A stretch of DNA of 64,000 nt from Alphaproteobacteria bacterium (GCA_024742275.1 JANSYS010000009.1:1-64000), one strand, 5' to 3'. Positions 26,505 to 35,468 are shown, counted from the stretch's first letter. Numbers and translations: made by a program. The notes: generated by a model from the sequence alone, not told the origin.

Positions 26505-27437
26505 CTACTTGCCGTTTCCGCCTTCCGGAAACGGCTTGTCCTGCTTCGCCTCTATGACGCTGTGCCGTACTTCCCGGGTGCGGGTGAACAGTTCTTGCAA
26601 CTTGTCGCCCTCGCCCCAGCGGATCGCGCGCTGCAGGTAGGTCAGGTCCTCGCTGAACCGTTGCAGCATTTCCAGAACCGCCTCCCGGTTGTTCAGGAAG
26701 ATGTCGCGCCACATGATCGGGCTCGACCCGGCGATGCGGGTGAAGTCGCGGAACCCGCCGGCGGAGAACCGGATCACGTCCTGCTGCTCCTGGCCCTCAA
26801 GGTCGAAGGCGGTGCCGACGATGGTGTAGGCAATCAGGTGCGGCAGGTGCGAGGTCACGGCCAGCACCTTGTCGTGATAGTCGGCCTTCATCTCCTCGAC
26901 CAGGGCGCCGCAGCGGGTCCAAAGCGCCGTCACCTTCTCCACGGCGGCGCGGTCGGTGGTCTCGTCCGGCGTTAGAATCCAGTAGCGGCCGACGAACAGG
27001 TCGGACGATCCGGCATCCGGACCGGACTTCTCGGTACCGGCGATCGGGTGTCCCGGTACGAAGGCGACACCGGCGGGAATGTGAGGTCCGGCGGCGGCGA
27101 TCACCGCTCCCTTGACCGACCCGACGTCGGTGATCACCGCGCCCGGCTTCAGATGCGGTGCCATGGCCTGGGCGATCGCCCCGAACGCTCCCAGTGGCGT
27201 GCAGAGCACGACAATGTCGGCCTCCGCCACGGCCTTGGACGGCTGTTCGACATAGGCGTCGGCCAACCGTAGTTCCCGGGCCCGGTTCAGCGCATCGGCG
27301 GAGAGGTCGGCCGCGATCACCCGTTTTACCGCGCCGTATTTGCGGACGGCGCGAGCGACCGAGGAGCCGAGATTGCCGATCCCGATGACCGCGAGGGTCC
27401 CGAAGATCGGCTCTCCCGTATCGGACGATGCGGTCAC
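26505..27437 (-). CDS. tyrC: prephenate/arogenate dehydrogenase family protein
   Basis: The 310-aa product oxidises prephenate or arogenate in tyrosine synthesis. The N-terminal NAD(P)-binding loop is AVIGIGNLGSSVARAV near 16-31, and GHPIAGTEKSGPDAG near 129-143 is the conserved substrate-side motif of TyrA proteins. HLPHLIAYTIV and FSAGGFRDFTRIA mark the helical C-terminal dimerisation and active-site domain. There is no ACT domain. The GTG start at 27437 overlaps the hisC stop (GTGA), giving a chorismate mutase-aminotransferase-dehydrogenase operon. Prephenate versus arogenate specificity cannot be read by eye. Confidence 0.92.
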   Translation of the reverse strand: MTASSDTGEPIFGTLAVIGIGNLGSSVARAVRKYGAVKRVIAADLSADALNRARELRLADAYVEQPSKAVAEADIVVLCTPLGAFGAIAQAMAPHLKPGAVITDVGSVKGAVIAAAGPHIPAGVAFVPGHPIAGTEKSGPDAGSSDLFVGRYWILTPDETTDRAAVEKVTALWTRCGALVEEMKADYHDKVLAVTSHLPHLIAYTIVGTAFDLEGQEQQDVIRFSAGGFRDFTRIAGSSPIMWRDIFLNNREAVLEMLQRFSEDLTYLQRAIRWGEGDKLQELFTRTREVRHSVIEAKQDKPFPEGGNGK

Positions 27438-28531
27438 GCCGCCGCCCCGTTGAAGAAGTCGGTCAGTCCCTGGACGACCGCCCGGTTTTCGTCCTCCTGG
27501 CCAACGGAGATGCGGATGAAGTCATGCTCGCCGTAGTCGGCCATGTTGCGCACCATGATGCCGCGCTTGGCCAGGAACTCCCGCGCCTCTCCTGCCGTCC
27601 GGCCCGGCTCCGAGGGAAAGCGGGTGATGAAGAAGTTCGCGACCGAGGGGTAGGGTTCCAGCCCCAACTTGCGGAACTCGTCCTGCAGCCAGGGCAGCCA
27701 GGCGCTGTTGTGGGCGACCGACTTTTCCTGGAAGTCCAGATCCTTCACGGCGGCGATGCCGGCGACCAGGGCCGGCGTGTTCACGCCGTAGGGCGGCTTC
27801 ACCGTGTAGAGCAGGTTGGCGATGTCCGCCGGGCAATAGGCCCAGCCGAGGCGCAGTCCGGCCATGCCGTACATCTTGGAGAAGGTCCGGAGCATGACCG
27901 TGTTGTCGGTCTCCTCCACCAGCTCGATTCCGGCGGTGTAGTCGTTGCGCTGGACGTACTCGGCGTAGGCGGCGTCCAGCACCAGCAGCACATGGTCCGG
28001 CAGTCCTGCGCGCAGGCGACGCACCTCGTCGGCGGGCACGTGGGTCCCGGTGGGATTGTTCGGGTTGGCCAGGAACACGACCTTCGTGCGCGGCGTCACC
28101 CGCTCCAGAATCGAGTCGACGCTGGCGGTGAAACCGTCGTCGGGCGCGGAGACCGGTACTCCGCCTGCGATCTTCGTCGCCATCGGGAATAGCAGGAAGC
28201 CGTATTGGGTGTGGATGACCTCGTCGCCCGGCTCCAGATAGGCTTGGGTTATGACCTGGATCAGTTCGTCTGATCCGCAGCCGAGCACGATGCGCGACGG
28301 ATCGATGCCGTGGCGCTCTCCGATCGCTTCGGCCAGACCGGAGGCGGCGACGGCGGGATAGGTGTGAATCTTCGACGCGATGCCGGCCAGGGCCTCCATC
28401 GCCTTGGGCGAGGGACCGAGCGCGCCCTCGTTCAGGTTCAGGCGGATGATCCGCTGAAGGCTCTTCGGGTAGCTGGTCGGCTTGTAAGGGGTGAGATCGG
28501 AAATCGACGATTTGGGAGCGACGCTGGGCAT
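27434..28531 (-). CDS. hisC: histidinol-phosphate aminotransferase family, probably aromatic aminotransferase
   Basis: The 365-aa PLP enzyme of fold type I shows LNLNEGALGPSP near 31-42, NPNNPTGTHVP near 160-170, DAAYAEY near 190, the PLP-lysine phrase TFSKMYGMAGLRLGWAY near 223-239 and FIRISVG at the end. It sits between chorismate mutase and TyrC, without other his genes, so its main task is likely transamination in Phe/Tyr synthesis; many alphaproteobacterial HisC paralogues in this place do that. A 27-base gap separates it from the mutase gene. Confidence 0.9.
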   Translation of the reverse strand: MPSVAPKSSISDLTPYKPTSYPKSLQRIIRLNLNEGALGPSPKAMEALAGIASKIHTYPAVAASGLAEAIGERHGIDPSRIVLGCGSDELIQVITQAYLEPGDEVIHTQYGFLLFPMATKIAGGVPVSAPDDGFTASVDSILERVTPRTKVVFLANPNNPTGTHVPADEVRRLRAGLPDHVLLVLDAAYAEYVQRNDYTAGIELVEETDNTVMLRTFSKMYGMAGLRLGWAYCPADIANLLYTVKPPYGVNTPALVAGIAAVKDLDFQEKSVAHNSAWLPWLQDEFRKLGLEPYPSVANFFITRFPSEPGRTAGEAREFLAKRGIMVRNMADYGEHDFIRISVGQEDENRAVVQGLTDFFNGAAA

Positions 28532-28558
28532 CGGGGTGTCCTCGGACGAATTATGAAG

Positions 28559-29317
28559 TCAGGTCTTAAGGGTTTTGGGCCGGGCGTAGGCGCCGATGAG
28601 CGCCGCGCCGGCCGGCATATGCCCGACCTCGAGATACCCATCGGCCGCGATCAGCGACCAGCGGGTCCCTTCGATCTCGGCGGTATCGAGCGCGCCGTCG
28701 ACCGCTCCCTCGAGCGCATACAGGGTGACGTCGTCGCCCGACGGATCGGGATCCTGCGGCGCCACCCCGTAGGCCGGCAACGCGTCGTCTCCGAAAAGCG
28801 GAAGCCGCGCGATTACGCGCGGCTTCGGTTCGGTACGGCGGGACTCCGGAAGCAGTCGCGGCCACCAACGCCAGCGGGAGTCGGCGATGTCCGGCAGCAC
28901 GGCAAGGGTGGCGCGGCCGTCGACCGCGGCCTCGATCGCCGCCTCGGCTGTGTCCACCCGCTCGAGGCGGGTCGCGGCGCCGCCCCGGTCGCGGGCCAGA
29001 TCGAGAACGGCCCCCGCGCCGTCCGGCGCATAGACCGCGGTGAGCGGGTCGACCTGACGGGCTAGATTGGCGCCGAGGATCTCCCGCCAGATCCGTTCCA
29101 GGGTGGCGGTCGGCAGATCCGCGCTGGCGGCGGAGCACAGCCGGCGCAGGATCGCCGCCTCTCGGCCGGGCCGGAGATAGGGGCCCGACGCATCGCCTTT
29201 CGCCGCGGCCACGCGCCGCCCGATCGCGACCCGATGTTCGAGCAGGCTCAGCAGCTCGTCATCGATGCGATCGATCTCGGCCCGGAGCTGGGCCAGCGAG
29301 GGCGCGACGTCCGCCAT
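28559..29317 (-). CDS. chorismate mutase with a degenerate prephenate-dehydratase-like tail
   Basis: The 252-aa protein has an AroQ-type helical domain at residues 1-95: LRAEIDRIDDELLSLLEHR and AAILRRL supply the Arg/Lys ligands, and ERIWREILGANL closes the domain. The remaining 150 residues (VYAPDGAGAVLDLA, then VDGRATLAVLPDIADSRWRWW) follow the layout of a prephenate-dehydratase or periplasmic-binding-like fold but lack the catalytic Thr-Arg-Phe motif. A regulatory or vestigial role is likely. The ATG at 29317 follows AGGGAA. It opens the operon continuing with hisC and tyrC and supplies prephenate. Confidence 0.82.
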   Translation of the reverse strand: MADVAPSLAQLRAEIDRIDDELLSLLEHRVAIGRRVAAAKGDASGPYLRPGREAAILRRLCSAASADLPTATLERIWREILGANLARQVDPLTAVYAPDGAGAVLDLARDRGGAATRLERVDTAEAAIEAAVDGRATLAVLPDIADSRWRWWPRLLPESRRTEPKPRVIARLPLFGDDALPAYGVAPQDPDPSGDDVTLYALEGAVDGALDTAEIEGTRWSLIAADGYLEVGHMPAGAALIGAYARPKTLKT

Positions 29318-29526
29318 GCGGAATTCCCTGGAGAAGTCGGTCACGAGAAAACCGGCAAGACCTATCGGAGCGCACCGATTAAGGCAAGCCGCCAAGGGGC
29401 GTCGCGGGCATGTCGCTGAACGAATGGCTAACGACCCGGCGGCGCACGCCCCCACCCGGATCTTGGATAGGCAACGCTGCCGATGGTTCCTAGACTGTCG
29501 ATCCCCTCGCCACGCGGAGCATCGCC

Positions 29527-30252
29527 ATGGCCGTCTCGATCGAGCAGGATCTCTCCCGCCCCGGTGTGCTTCGCGCCGGGATAAACCTCGGCAACATCCT
29601 GCTGGTGACCGGCAAGGCGGCCAACGGCGATCCCGAGGGGGTGGCGCCGAGCCTGGCGGGCCTGATCGCGGACCATCTCGGCGTCGCGGTCGAGCTGGTG
29701 CCCTTCGCTTCGCCGGGCGCGGTGGCCGACGCCCTGGCAGACGACGCCTGGGATATCGCCCTGATCGCCGAGGAGCCGGAGCGGGCGAAGACCATCGCCT
29801 TCGTCGACGCCTATGTGGAGATCGAGGCGACCTACATGGTGCCGGCGGACTCCCCGCTGAAGACGATTGCCGACGTGGATGCCGAGGGTGTTCGGATCGC
29901 CGTGTCGGACCGCTCCGCCTACGATCTCTATCTTTCCCGCACCCTGGCGCGGGCCCAGTTGTGCCGCGCCGAGGGGCTGCAGGGCGCGCTGGACCTGTAT
30001 GTCGAGGGAAAGCTGGACGCGCTGGCGGGCCTGCGTCCGGCGCTGAAGGACAACGCGGCCGAGCTCGGCGGCCAGCGGATCCTCGACGGACGCTATACCG
30101 CCGTGCGCCAGGCGGTCGGCACCAAGCCGCAGAACGCGGCACTGCGGCCCGCCATTGCCGACTATCTCAAGACCGCCAAGGCCGACGGCACGATCGCCGG
30201 CCTTCTGGAGCGGTTCGGAGTGCAGGAGAAGCTGAGCGTCGCCAAGGACTGA
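29527..30252 (+). CDS. solute-binding protein family 3-like protein lacking a signal peptide
   Basis: The 241-aa protein has the bilobed layout of amino-acid-type binding proteins: GVLRAGINLGNILL at the start, GVAPSLAGLIADHLGVAVELVPF near 37-59, DIALIAEEPERAKTIAFVDAYVEI near 75-98, then IADVDAEGVRIAVSDRSAYDLYL. The mature fold starts at residue 12 and no signal peptide can be added, because an in-frame stop lies at 29491-29493 with no start codon between it and 29527. It is therefore probably cytoplasmic, or exported by an unusual route. No transporter genes adjoin. It converges on the monooxygenase-like gene with 6 bases between. Confidence 0.82.
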   Translation: MAVSIEQDLSRPGVLRAGINLGNILLVTGKAANGDPEGVAPSLAGLIADHLGVAVELVPFASPGAVADALADDAWDIALIAEEPERAKTIAFVDAYVEIEATYMVPADSPLKTIADVDAEGVRIAVSDRSAYDLYLSRTLARAQLCRAEGLQGALDLYVEGKLDALAGLRPALKDNAAELGGQRILDGRYTAVRQAVGTKPQNAALRPAIADYLKTAKADGTIAGLLERFGVQEKLSVAKD

Positions 30253-30258
30253 CTGGCG

Positions 30259-30543
30259 TCACGCGATCTGGTCGCCTGTCGCGAGCACGCGATTCTTGAT
30301 CAGCGGGGCCGAGAAGTCGCGGAAGTCGGCCATGAAGTCGGCGTTCTTGTGCTCCTCGAACGCGGCGGCGTCCTTGTAGACCTCCCAGAGGTGGAAGGAG
30401 CCCGGCGCGTCGTGGTCGGCGCTGACCGAGAAACCGAGGCAGCCGGACTGGGTGAGGCTGTTCTTGGCGTGCTGCTTCAGGCGCTCGGCGAAGGCGGCTG
30501 CGTCCTTGGCGTCGACGACGAGGTTCACGGCGACAACGTACAT
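30259..30543 (-). CDS. antibiotic biosynthesis monooxygenase (ABM) domain protein
   Basis: The 94-aa protein is a single ferredoxin-like ABM domain: MYVVAVNLVVDAKDAAAFAERL, the NSLTQSGCLGFSV strand, and FHLWEVYKDAAAFEEHKNADFMADF near 52-75 are typical. Family members include LsrG-like isomerases and quinol monooxygenases; many act as dimers without a cofactor. GGAGGAG precedes ATG 30543. It overlaps the 3' end of the upstream methyltransferase gene by 19 bases, so the two are probably co-expressed. Confidence 0.88.
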   Translation of the reverse strand: MYVVAVNLVVDAKDAAAFAERLKQHAKNSLTQSGCLGFSVSADHDAPGSFHLWEVYKDAAAFEEHKNADFMADFRDFSAPLIKNRVLATGDQIA

Positions 30544-31343
30544 GCGGGGTCTCCTCCGGAGGGTTGCTTGCTTCTTGTGTCGGTTTCCGCCACGCGGTCG
30601 AGAGTCAGGGCGGTCGGGGCTGGAACCGGTCGGCGGGCGGAAATCAGGTCGCGGGCACGGGCCAGCACGCGTTTGCGGTCGCGCCGGACGGCGTAGACCT
30701 GCTTCTGCGCCTCGATCATGACGACTCCGCCGAACGTCGTGAACCACCGTTCTCCGATCCGCTCCACCGCCGGCGCGGATCGGATCAGGAGCGCGCTCGT
30801 ATAGGGCGGCGTATAGACGGACGTCACGGTACGGGTGGGCGTGAAGCGGCTGTCCTTGAGCAGGCGGGAGAGCTGGCCGACGGTATACGGTTGGCCGTGG
30901 CCGAAAGGGGTATGGTCGAACCGGGCCCAAAGGCCCCGGCGGTTCGGGGCGACGAACAGAATCCGACCGTTGGCTGCCAGAACGCGCCAGAGTTCGCCCA
31001 TCATCGCCGCCCGCTGTTCGGTCCCCTCCAGCGCATGCACGACGATGATGCGGTCGATCGAGGAATCCTCCAGCGGCAATTCGCCCTCGTCGACCAGGGC
31101 GCTCAGGTTCGGTCCGTCCGGCGGCCAGTGGAGGACGCCCTGCTGGGCCGGCATGAAGGCCAGCAGCCGTTCGGCCTCGCCGCGAAAGGGCCGTAGATAG
31201 GGGGTGGGAAAACCGAGACCGAGCAGCGTTTGGCCGCGCAGGTCGGGCCAAAGATCCCGGATCTGGCGGCGGACCATGCGTCGCGCCAGATGGCCAAGGG
31301 GAGACTCGTAGAAATCCCGCAGATCGACGGCATCGCTGAACAT
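30525..31343 (-). CDS. SAM-dependent methyltransferase
   Basis: The 272-aa protein begins VDLRDFYESPLGHLARRMVRRQI, the conserved entry of a methyltransferase family that in many alphaproteobacteria adjoins the glyoxalase II gene gloB. A Rossmann-like core follows: LLGLGFPTPYLRPF near 42 (motif I variant), then SSIDRIIVVHALEG near 95 and LWRVLAANGRILFVAPNR near 118. The Arg-rich C-terminal extension has no recognised domain. Motif I lacks the usual GxGxG, so SAM binding should be verified. Here gloB lies 6.6 kb away. Confidence 0.75.
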   Translation of the reverse strand: MFSDAVDLRDFYESPLGHLARRMVRRQIRDLWPDLRGQTLLGLGFPTPYLRPFRGEAERLLAFMPAQQGVLHWPPDGPNLSALVDEGELPLEDSSIDRIIVVHALEGTEQRAAMMGELWRVLAANGRILFVAPNRRGLWARFDHTPFGHGQPYTVGQLSRLLKDSRFTPTRTVTSVYTPPYTSALLIRSAPAVERIGERWFTTFGGVVMIEAQKQVYAVRRDRKRVLARARDLISARRPVPAPTALTLDRVAETDTRSKQPSGGDPACTLSP

Positions 31344-31393
31344 GGCGCGAGACTAGTGCATTTCAGTGCCGATTGGCATCCATCGGCGGCCGC

Positions 31394-31909
31394 CTAGCGG
31401 CAGAAGGTGATCGAGCCCTCGGCGCAGATCCGATCGCCGTCGATCCAGGTCGCGCCCGACAGGTCGGCCCGGTAGAAATCGACGTCGCGCACCCGAGCGC
31501 CGGTCAGATCGGCGCCGCGCAGGTTGGCGGAGACGAAGCGCGCGTCCACAAGATCGGCGCCGGCGAACGACGCCCCTTCGAGATCGGCCTGACTGAAGTC
31601 GGAGAATTTCAGACTAGCACCCTCGAACCGCGCGCTTCTGAGATCCGTTCCGATGAAACGGGCGCGGCCGCCCTGGACGCCGTTGAAGACCGACTCGGCC
31701 AGCTTGGCGCGGTTGAAGCTGGCATCGTCCAGGCGTCCGCCGCTGAGGTCGATGCGCTCCAGGTCCACCCGGTCGAAGCTGCATCGGCGCCAGTCCACGC
31801 CGGGTGCCGGGGGATCGGAGCACGCCGCCTCGGCCCGGACCGGGAGCAGGCAAGCCGCGGCGAAGATCGCCAACAAGGCCGGAAGGAGGAAGCCTGAAAG
31901 GCGCGACAT
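31394..31909 (-). CDS. secreted pentapeptide repeat protein
   Basis: The 171-aa protein has a signal peptide (residues 1-28, ending RAEAA) and then about 20 pentapeptide repeats of the A(D/N)LxX kind, for example SGGRLDDASFNRAKLAESVF and ADLEGASFAGADLVDARF, which form a right-handed beta helix. The C-terminus (CAEGSITFC) and the CSDPP...RRC stretch after the signal carry cysteines that could form periplasmic disulfides. Function unknown. It lies at the end of the leftward block next to the largest gene-free gap in the window. Confidence 0.85.
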   Translation of the reverse strand: MSRLSGFLLPALLAIFAAACLLPVRAEAACSDPPAPGVDWRRCSFDRVDLERIDLSGGRLDDASFNRAKLAESVFNGVQGGRARFIGTDLRSARFEGASLKFSDFSQADLEGASFAGADLVDARFVSANLRGADLTGARVRDVDFYRADLSGATWIDGDRICAEGSITFCR

Positions 31910-32544
31910 GCAAACCTCGAATCGCGGTGAGAAGGGGCTGCGCGGTCTTATCGGGCGGCTCTGCCGACGGGCAGCGCCGTCCACGCACAGGAGACTATCA
32001 CGGCGACACGGACCGGAAAGGGGCATGCGACCACGCGTCCTGCGGACAGGGCCTATCCCGGCTCTTGAAAGAAATTGTCGCGCGGGGGCCGGAGGTCGCC
32101 GGCAGTGCCATGAGCGATTGTCTTGGCACGGACTCCGCCGGCACAGGTCCGACGATTCCTCCCGCCACCGGCCCGCTCCGTTGGGAAAGTCGCATCCGGG
32201 GGCGGCGCGCCGCCGATCTTCCGCTTGGCCCGGAGAGACCGGCATCGCAGGGCGGAGAACCCCGCGGCGGCAGCGTCCCGAAGGACGGCCGCGCGCACCG
32301 CGCGGAAGCGGCAACGGCGGCCGACATGTCCCAGGAGAGACGCTACCGGCCCGGACCGGGCCCTTTCGCCGCCATCCAGAAGGCCGATCCGGAGGACCGG
32401 AACACCTCGGTGGGAAGCATTGGGGCCCCGCGCGATGAGAGAAGCGTGACACTTGGTGCGAAGGCGGGCAAGAAAAAAGTTAGTTATGCCATGAGTTTTT
32501 GGAATGAATAGAGGGGATATAACTTATTCTATTCTATTAATATA

Positions 32545-32652
32545 TTTTCCACTAATTTATCCACAGACCCAAACAGCTGAACCCAACGGCGACTCTATCT
32601 AAATCAATAGCTTGCCAGTCGCCATCGTAGCGGGCGAGCAGGTTGTGGAAAA
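32545..32652. other. AT-rich segment with DnaA-box-like sites (origin-like or regulatory)
   Basis: TTATCCACA at 32557-32565 (+) and TTTTCCACA read on the minus strand at 32644-32652 both match the DnaA-box consensus TTWTNCACA; TTTTCCACT at 32545-32553 misses by one base. They adjoin an AT-rich tract (about 32515-32560) that could unwind easily. No dnaA, hemE, parAB or gidAB gene lies nearby, so origin function is a hypothesis only; DnaA-linked control of sdh is an alternative. Confidence 0.3.
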
Positions 32653-32708
32653 CAGAACGGCGTTTTAGAGAGAACGAGACTTTTGCGACATGCGACCGTA
32701 CGCCGGGT

Positions 32709-32736
32709 TTGAGGCGGCCAGATGATGGTCTATAAG
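32709..32736 (+). promoter_or_regulatory. candidate sigma-70 promoter of sdhCDAB
   Basis: TTGAGG (32709-32714), 16 bases, then TATAAG (32731-32736) fit the housekeeping consensus with a slightly short spacer. Transcription would start near 32743 and give a leader of about 130 bases before the sdhC ATG. No attenuator or riboswitch is evident in that leader. Confidence 0.4.
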
Positions 32737-32870
32737 GCGTGTCGAGTTTGTCAGGGGCACGGCGTCCGGACTCCGGTGATGTCGGGTTCGGGGTCGTGCC
32801 GCCGTTCGGGCGAACCGGCGTCGCAGAGAGCAATGCCGGCCAGCATGAGGCCCGCCAGTATGAGGGAAGT

Positions 32871-33254
32871 ATGAGCGCTCACAATCGGCCGCTGTCACCA
32901 CACCTTCAGGTCTACAAGCCCCAGCTTACAAGCGTGCTGTCGATCTCCCACCGCGCGACCGGAATCGCGCTGGCGGTCGGCACCCTGCTTCTGGTCTGGT
33001 GGCTGGTCGCCGCCGCTGCCGGGGGCGAGGCCTTCGACACCGCCCAGGGCTTTTTCGGCTCCTGGTTCGGGATCCTTGTTCTGTTCGGCTTCAGCTACGC
33101 GCTGATGTATCACCTGTGCAACGGGATCCGGCACCTGTTCTGGGACGCTGGCTACGGGTTCGAGCTGGAAACGGCGTATAGGTCGGGCTGGCTGACGGTC
33201 GGCGCCTCGGTGGCGCTGACGCTCGTCGCCTGGATCATCGCCGCGGCGAGCTGA
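32871..33254 (+). CDS. sdhC: succinate dehydrogenase cytochrome b556 subunit
   Basis: The 127-aa membrane anchor has three spans. RPLSPHLQVYKPQLTSVLSISHRATGIAL at residues 6-34 is the family's quinone-site and N-terminal signature, and YHLCNGIRHLFWD near 79-91 carries the axial haem-ligand His. GAGGGAAG precedes ATG 32871; the frame extends upstream but without a site or family likeness. First gene of sdhCDAB; it anchors the catalytic subunits to the inner membrane and takes part in ubiquinone reduction. Confidence 0.95.
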   Translation: MSAHNRPLSPHLQVYKPQLTSVLSISHRATGIALAVGTLLLVWWLVAAAAGGEAFDTAQGFFGSWFGILVLFGFSYALMYHLCNGIRHLFWDAGYGFELETAYRSGWLTVGASVALTLVAWIIAAAS

Positions 33255-33268
33255 GGAGGGCGACGGAG

Positions 33269-33673
33269 ATGATTGGAAATTCTGCGCGCAGCACGTCGAT
33301 GCGGACCGCTTTGGGGCGCGTTCGCCATCTCGGCTCGGCCAAGGAAGGCGTGCATCACTGGTGGATGCAACGGCTGACCGCGCTCGCCCTGGTGCCGCTG
33401 GTGCTATGGTTCGTGGTGTCGCTGGCCGGCATGTCCGGCATGGATCACGCGGCGGCAACCGCTTGGATCGGCTCGCCGTCCGTCGCCATCACCCTGGTCC
33501 TTCTGATCGGTGCGACCTTCTACCACGCCCAGCTCGGCGTCCAGGTCGTCCTTGAGGACTACATTCACAACGAAGGTCTGAAGCTCGCGGCCCTGGTCCT
33601 GGTGAAATTCGCCTCGATCGTTCTGTCGGTCGCCGCGATCTTCGCCGTGCTGAAAATCGCCTTCGGAGGCTGA
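33269..33673 (+). CDS. sdhD: succinate dehydrogenase hydrophobic membrane anchor subunit
   Basis: The 134-aa protein has three membrane spans (about 33-53, 68-87, 106-130). [19 protein letters not shown] near 21-39 is the typical entry, and [15 protein letters not shown] near 86-100 holds the haem and quinone-side His, Asp and Tyr. The start lies 14 bases after sdhC, with GGAGGG in the gap, and the stop 4 bases before sdhA. It forms the quinone-reducing membrane domain with SdhC. Confidence 0.94.
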   Translation: MIGNSARSTSMRTALGRVRHLGSAKEGVHHWWMQRLTALALVPLVLWFVVSLAGMSGMDHAAATAWIGSPSVAITLVLLIGATFYHAQLGVQVVLEDYIHNEGLKLAALVLVKFASIVLSVAAIFAVLKIAFGG

Positions 33674-33677
33674 GATC

Positions 33678-35468
33678 ATGGACTCCTACCCCATCATCGA
33701 ACACGAGTACGACGTCGTCGTGGTCGGCGCCGGCGGTGCCGGACTGCGCGCCACCCTGGGCATGTCGCTCGAAGGCCTCAAGACGGCCTGCATCACCAAG
33801 GTCTTCCCGACCCGCAGTCACACCGTCGCCGCTCAGGGCGGAATCGGTGCCGCCCTCGACAACATGGGCGAGGGCGACAACTGGAAGTTCCACATGTACG
33901 ACACGGTCAAGGGCTCCGACTGGCTCGGCGACCAGGACGCGATCGAGTACATGTGCCGCAACGCCATCCCGGCGGTCATCGAGCTCGAGCATTTCGGCGT
34001 GCCGTTCTCCCGTACCGAGGAAGGCAAGATCTATCAGCGGCCGTTCGGCGGCCATACGCTGAACCACGGCAAGTCGATGGCCAAGCGTGCCTGCGCGGCT
34101 GCCGACAGAACCGGGCACGCCATTCTGCACACGCTGTATCAGCAGTCGCTGCGGAACAACGCCGAGTTCTTCATCGAGTATTTCGCCCTTGATCTCATCA
34201 TGAGCGAGGAAGGCGAGTGCGTCGGCGTCATGGCGTTGTGCCTGGAGGACGGCACGATCCATCGGTTCCGGGCGCATCAGACCGTGCTGGCGACCGGCGG
34301 CTACGGCCGCGCCTATTTCTCCTGCACCTCCGCCCACACCTGCACCGGCGACGGCAATGCCATGGTGCTGCGGGCCGGCCTGCCGCTTCAGGACATGGAG
34401 TTCGTGCAGTTCCACCCGACCGGCATCTACGGCGCGGGCTGCCTGATCACCGAGGGCGCACGCGGCGAAGGCGGATACCTGACCAATTCCGAGGGCGAGC
34501 GCTTCATGGAGCGCTACGCGCCGACCGCCAAGGACCTGGCCTCGCGCGACGTGGTGAGCCGGGCGATGACCATCGAGATCAACGAAGGCCGCGGGGTGGG
34601 TCCGAACAAGGACCACATCATGCTGCACCTGGAGCACCTGGACCCCGACGTCCTGCACCAGCGCCTGCCGGGCATTTCGGAGACGGCGAAGATCTTCGCC
34701 GGGTCCGACGTGACCAAGGAGCCGATCCCGGTGCTGCCGACCGTCCACTACAATATGGGCGGCATTCCGACCAACTATCATGGCGAGGTCATCTCTCCGA
34801 CCGCCGACGATCCTAATCGGGTGGTCCCCGGCCTGATGGCGATCGGCGAGGCGGCCTGCGTATCGGTCCATGGCGCGAACCGCCTGGGTACGAACTCGCT
34901 GCTGGATATCGTCGTGTTCGGCCGGGCCGCCGCCCATCGGGCCGCCGAGACGGTCAAGCCGGGCGAGGGCCACAAGCCGATCACCAAGGACTCGTCCGAG
35001 AAGGCGATCGCCCGTCTCGACCGCGTCCGCAACGCCAAGGGCGATCTGCGTTCCGGCGAGGTCCGTCTCGACATGCAGCGCGCCATGCAGACCCATGCGG
35101 CCGTGTTCCGCACGACCGAGCTGATGGACGACGGGCTCAAGAAGATCCACGACGTCGCCAAGTCGATGCCGAATGTGGGCGTGAACGACAAGTCGCTGAT
35201 CTGGAATACCGATCTGGTCGAGACTCTCGAGCTCGACAACCTGATGGGTCAGGCGATCGTCACGCTGGCCTCGGCGTCCCTGCGCCAGGAGAGCCGAGGC
35301 GCCCACGCCCATGAGGACTTCCCGGACCGGGACGACGAGAATTGGATGAAGCACACGGTCATGTGGCTGAACGAGAAGAACGAGACCACAGTTTCGTATC
35401 GCGACGTTCACATGAACACGCTTTCGAACGAGGTCGAGGTGATCCCGCCGGTGGCGCGCGTCTACTGA
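33678..35468 (+). CDS. sdhA: succinate dehydrogenase flavoprotein subunit
   Basis: The 596-aa catalytic subunit oxidises succinate to fumarate. [17 protein letters not shown] near 14-30 binds FAD, and [15 protein letters not shown] near 49-63 contains the His that carries covalent FAD. Substrate-side motifs are [43 protein letters not shown] (catalytic Arg) and [16 protein letters not shown]; the C-terminal domain ends [20 protein letters not shown]. Full length with no missing key residue. GGAGG precedes the ATG. Third gene of sdhCDAB, on the cytoplasmic face of the inner membrane. Confidence 0.98.
   Translation: MDSYPIIEHEYDVVVVGAGGAGLRATLGMSLEGLKTACITKVFPTRSHTVAAQGGIGAALDNMGEGDNWKFHMYDTVKGSDWLGDQDAIEYMCRNAIPAVIELEHFGVPFSRTEEGKIYQRPFGGHTLNHGKSMAKRACAAADRTGHAILHTLYQQSLRNNAEFFIEYFALDLIMSEEGECVGVMALCLEDGTIHRFRAHQTVLATGGYGRAYFSCTSAHTCTGDGNAMVLRAGLPLQDMEFVQFHPTGIYGAGCLITEGARGEGGYLTNSEGERFMERYAPTAKDLASRDVVSRAMTIEINEGRGVGPNKDHIMLHLEHLDPDVLHQRLPGISETAKIFAGSDVTKEPIPVLPTVHYNMGGIPTNYHGEVISPTADDPNRVVPGLMAIGEAACVSVHGANRLGTNSLLDIVVFGRAAAHRAAETVKPGEGHKPITKDSSEKAIARLDRVRNAKGDLRSGEVRLDMQRAMQTHAAVFRTTELMDDGLKKIHDVAKSMPNVGVNDKSLIWNTDLVETLELDNLMGQAIVTLASASLRQESRGAHAHEDFPDRDDENWMKHTVMWLNEKNETTVSYRDVHMNTLSNEVEVIPPVARVY

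Larger units (their letters stand above)
31910..32870. other. 961-base gene-poor region upstream of sdhC
   Basis: The left half (to about 32450) is GC-rich and holds only unconvincing frames. From about 32470 to 32700 it becomes AT-rich, with DnaA-box-like sites, a GGCGACT/AGTCGCC stem (32588-32623) and then a candidate sdh promoter. I recognise no known structured RNA (no RNase P, tmRNA or SRP signature). Genes on the two sides point away from each other. Confidence 0.5.

Noticed and set aside
31998-32327. Minus-strand frames in the same gap
   Set aside because: Composition is Arg/Pro/Ser-rich without structure, as expected for a chance frame in GC-rich DNA, and no ribosome site is present.
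32110-32511. Plus-strand frame of 133 codons in the gap before sdhC
   Set aside because: Its C-terminal part looks somewhat protein-like, but about 70% of third codon positions are G or C, roughly background and below the clear genes around it. It has no ribosome binding site and no recognisable motif.
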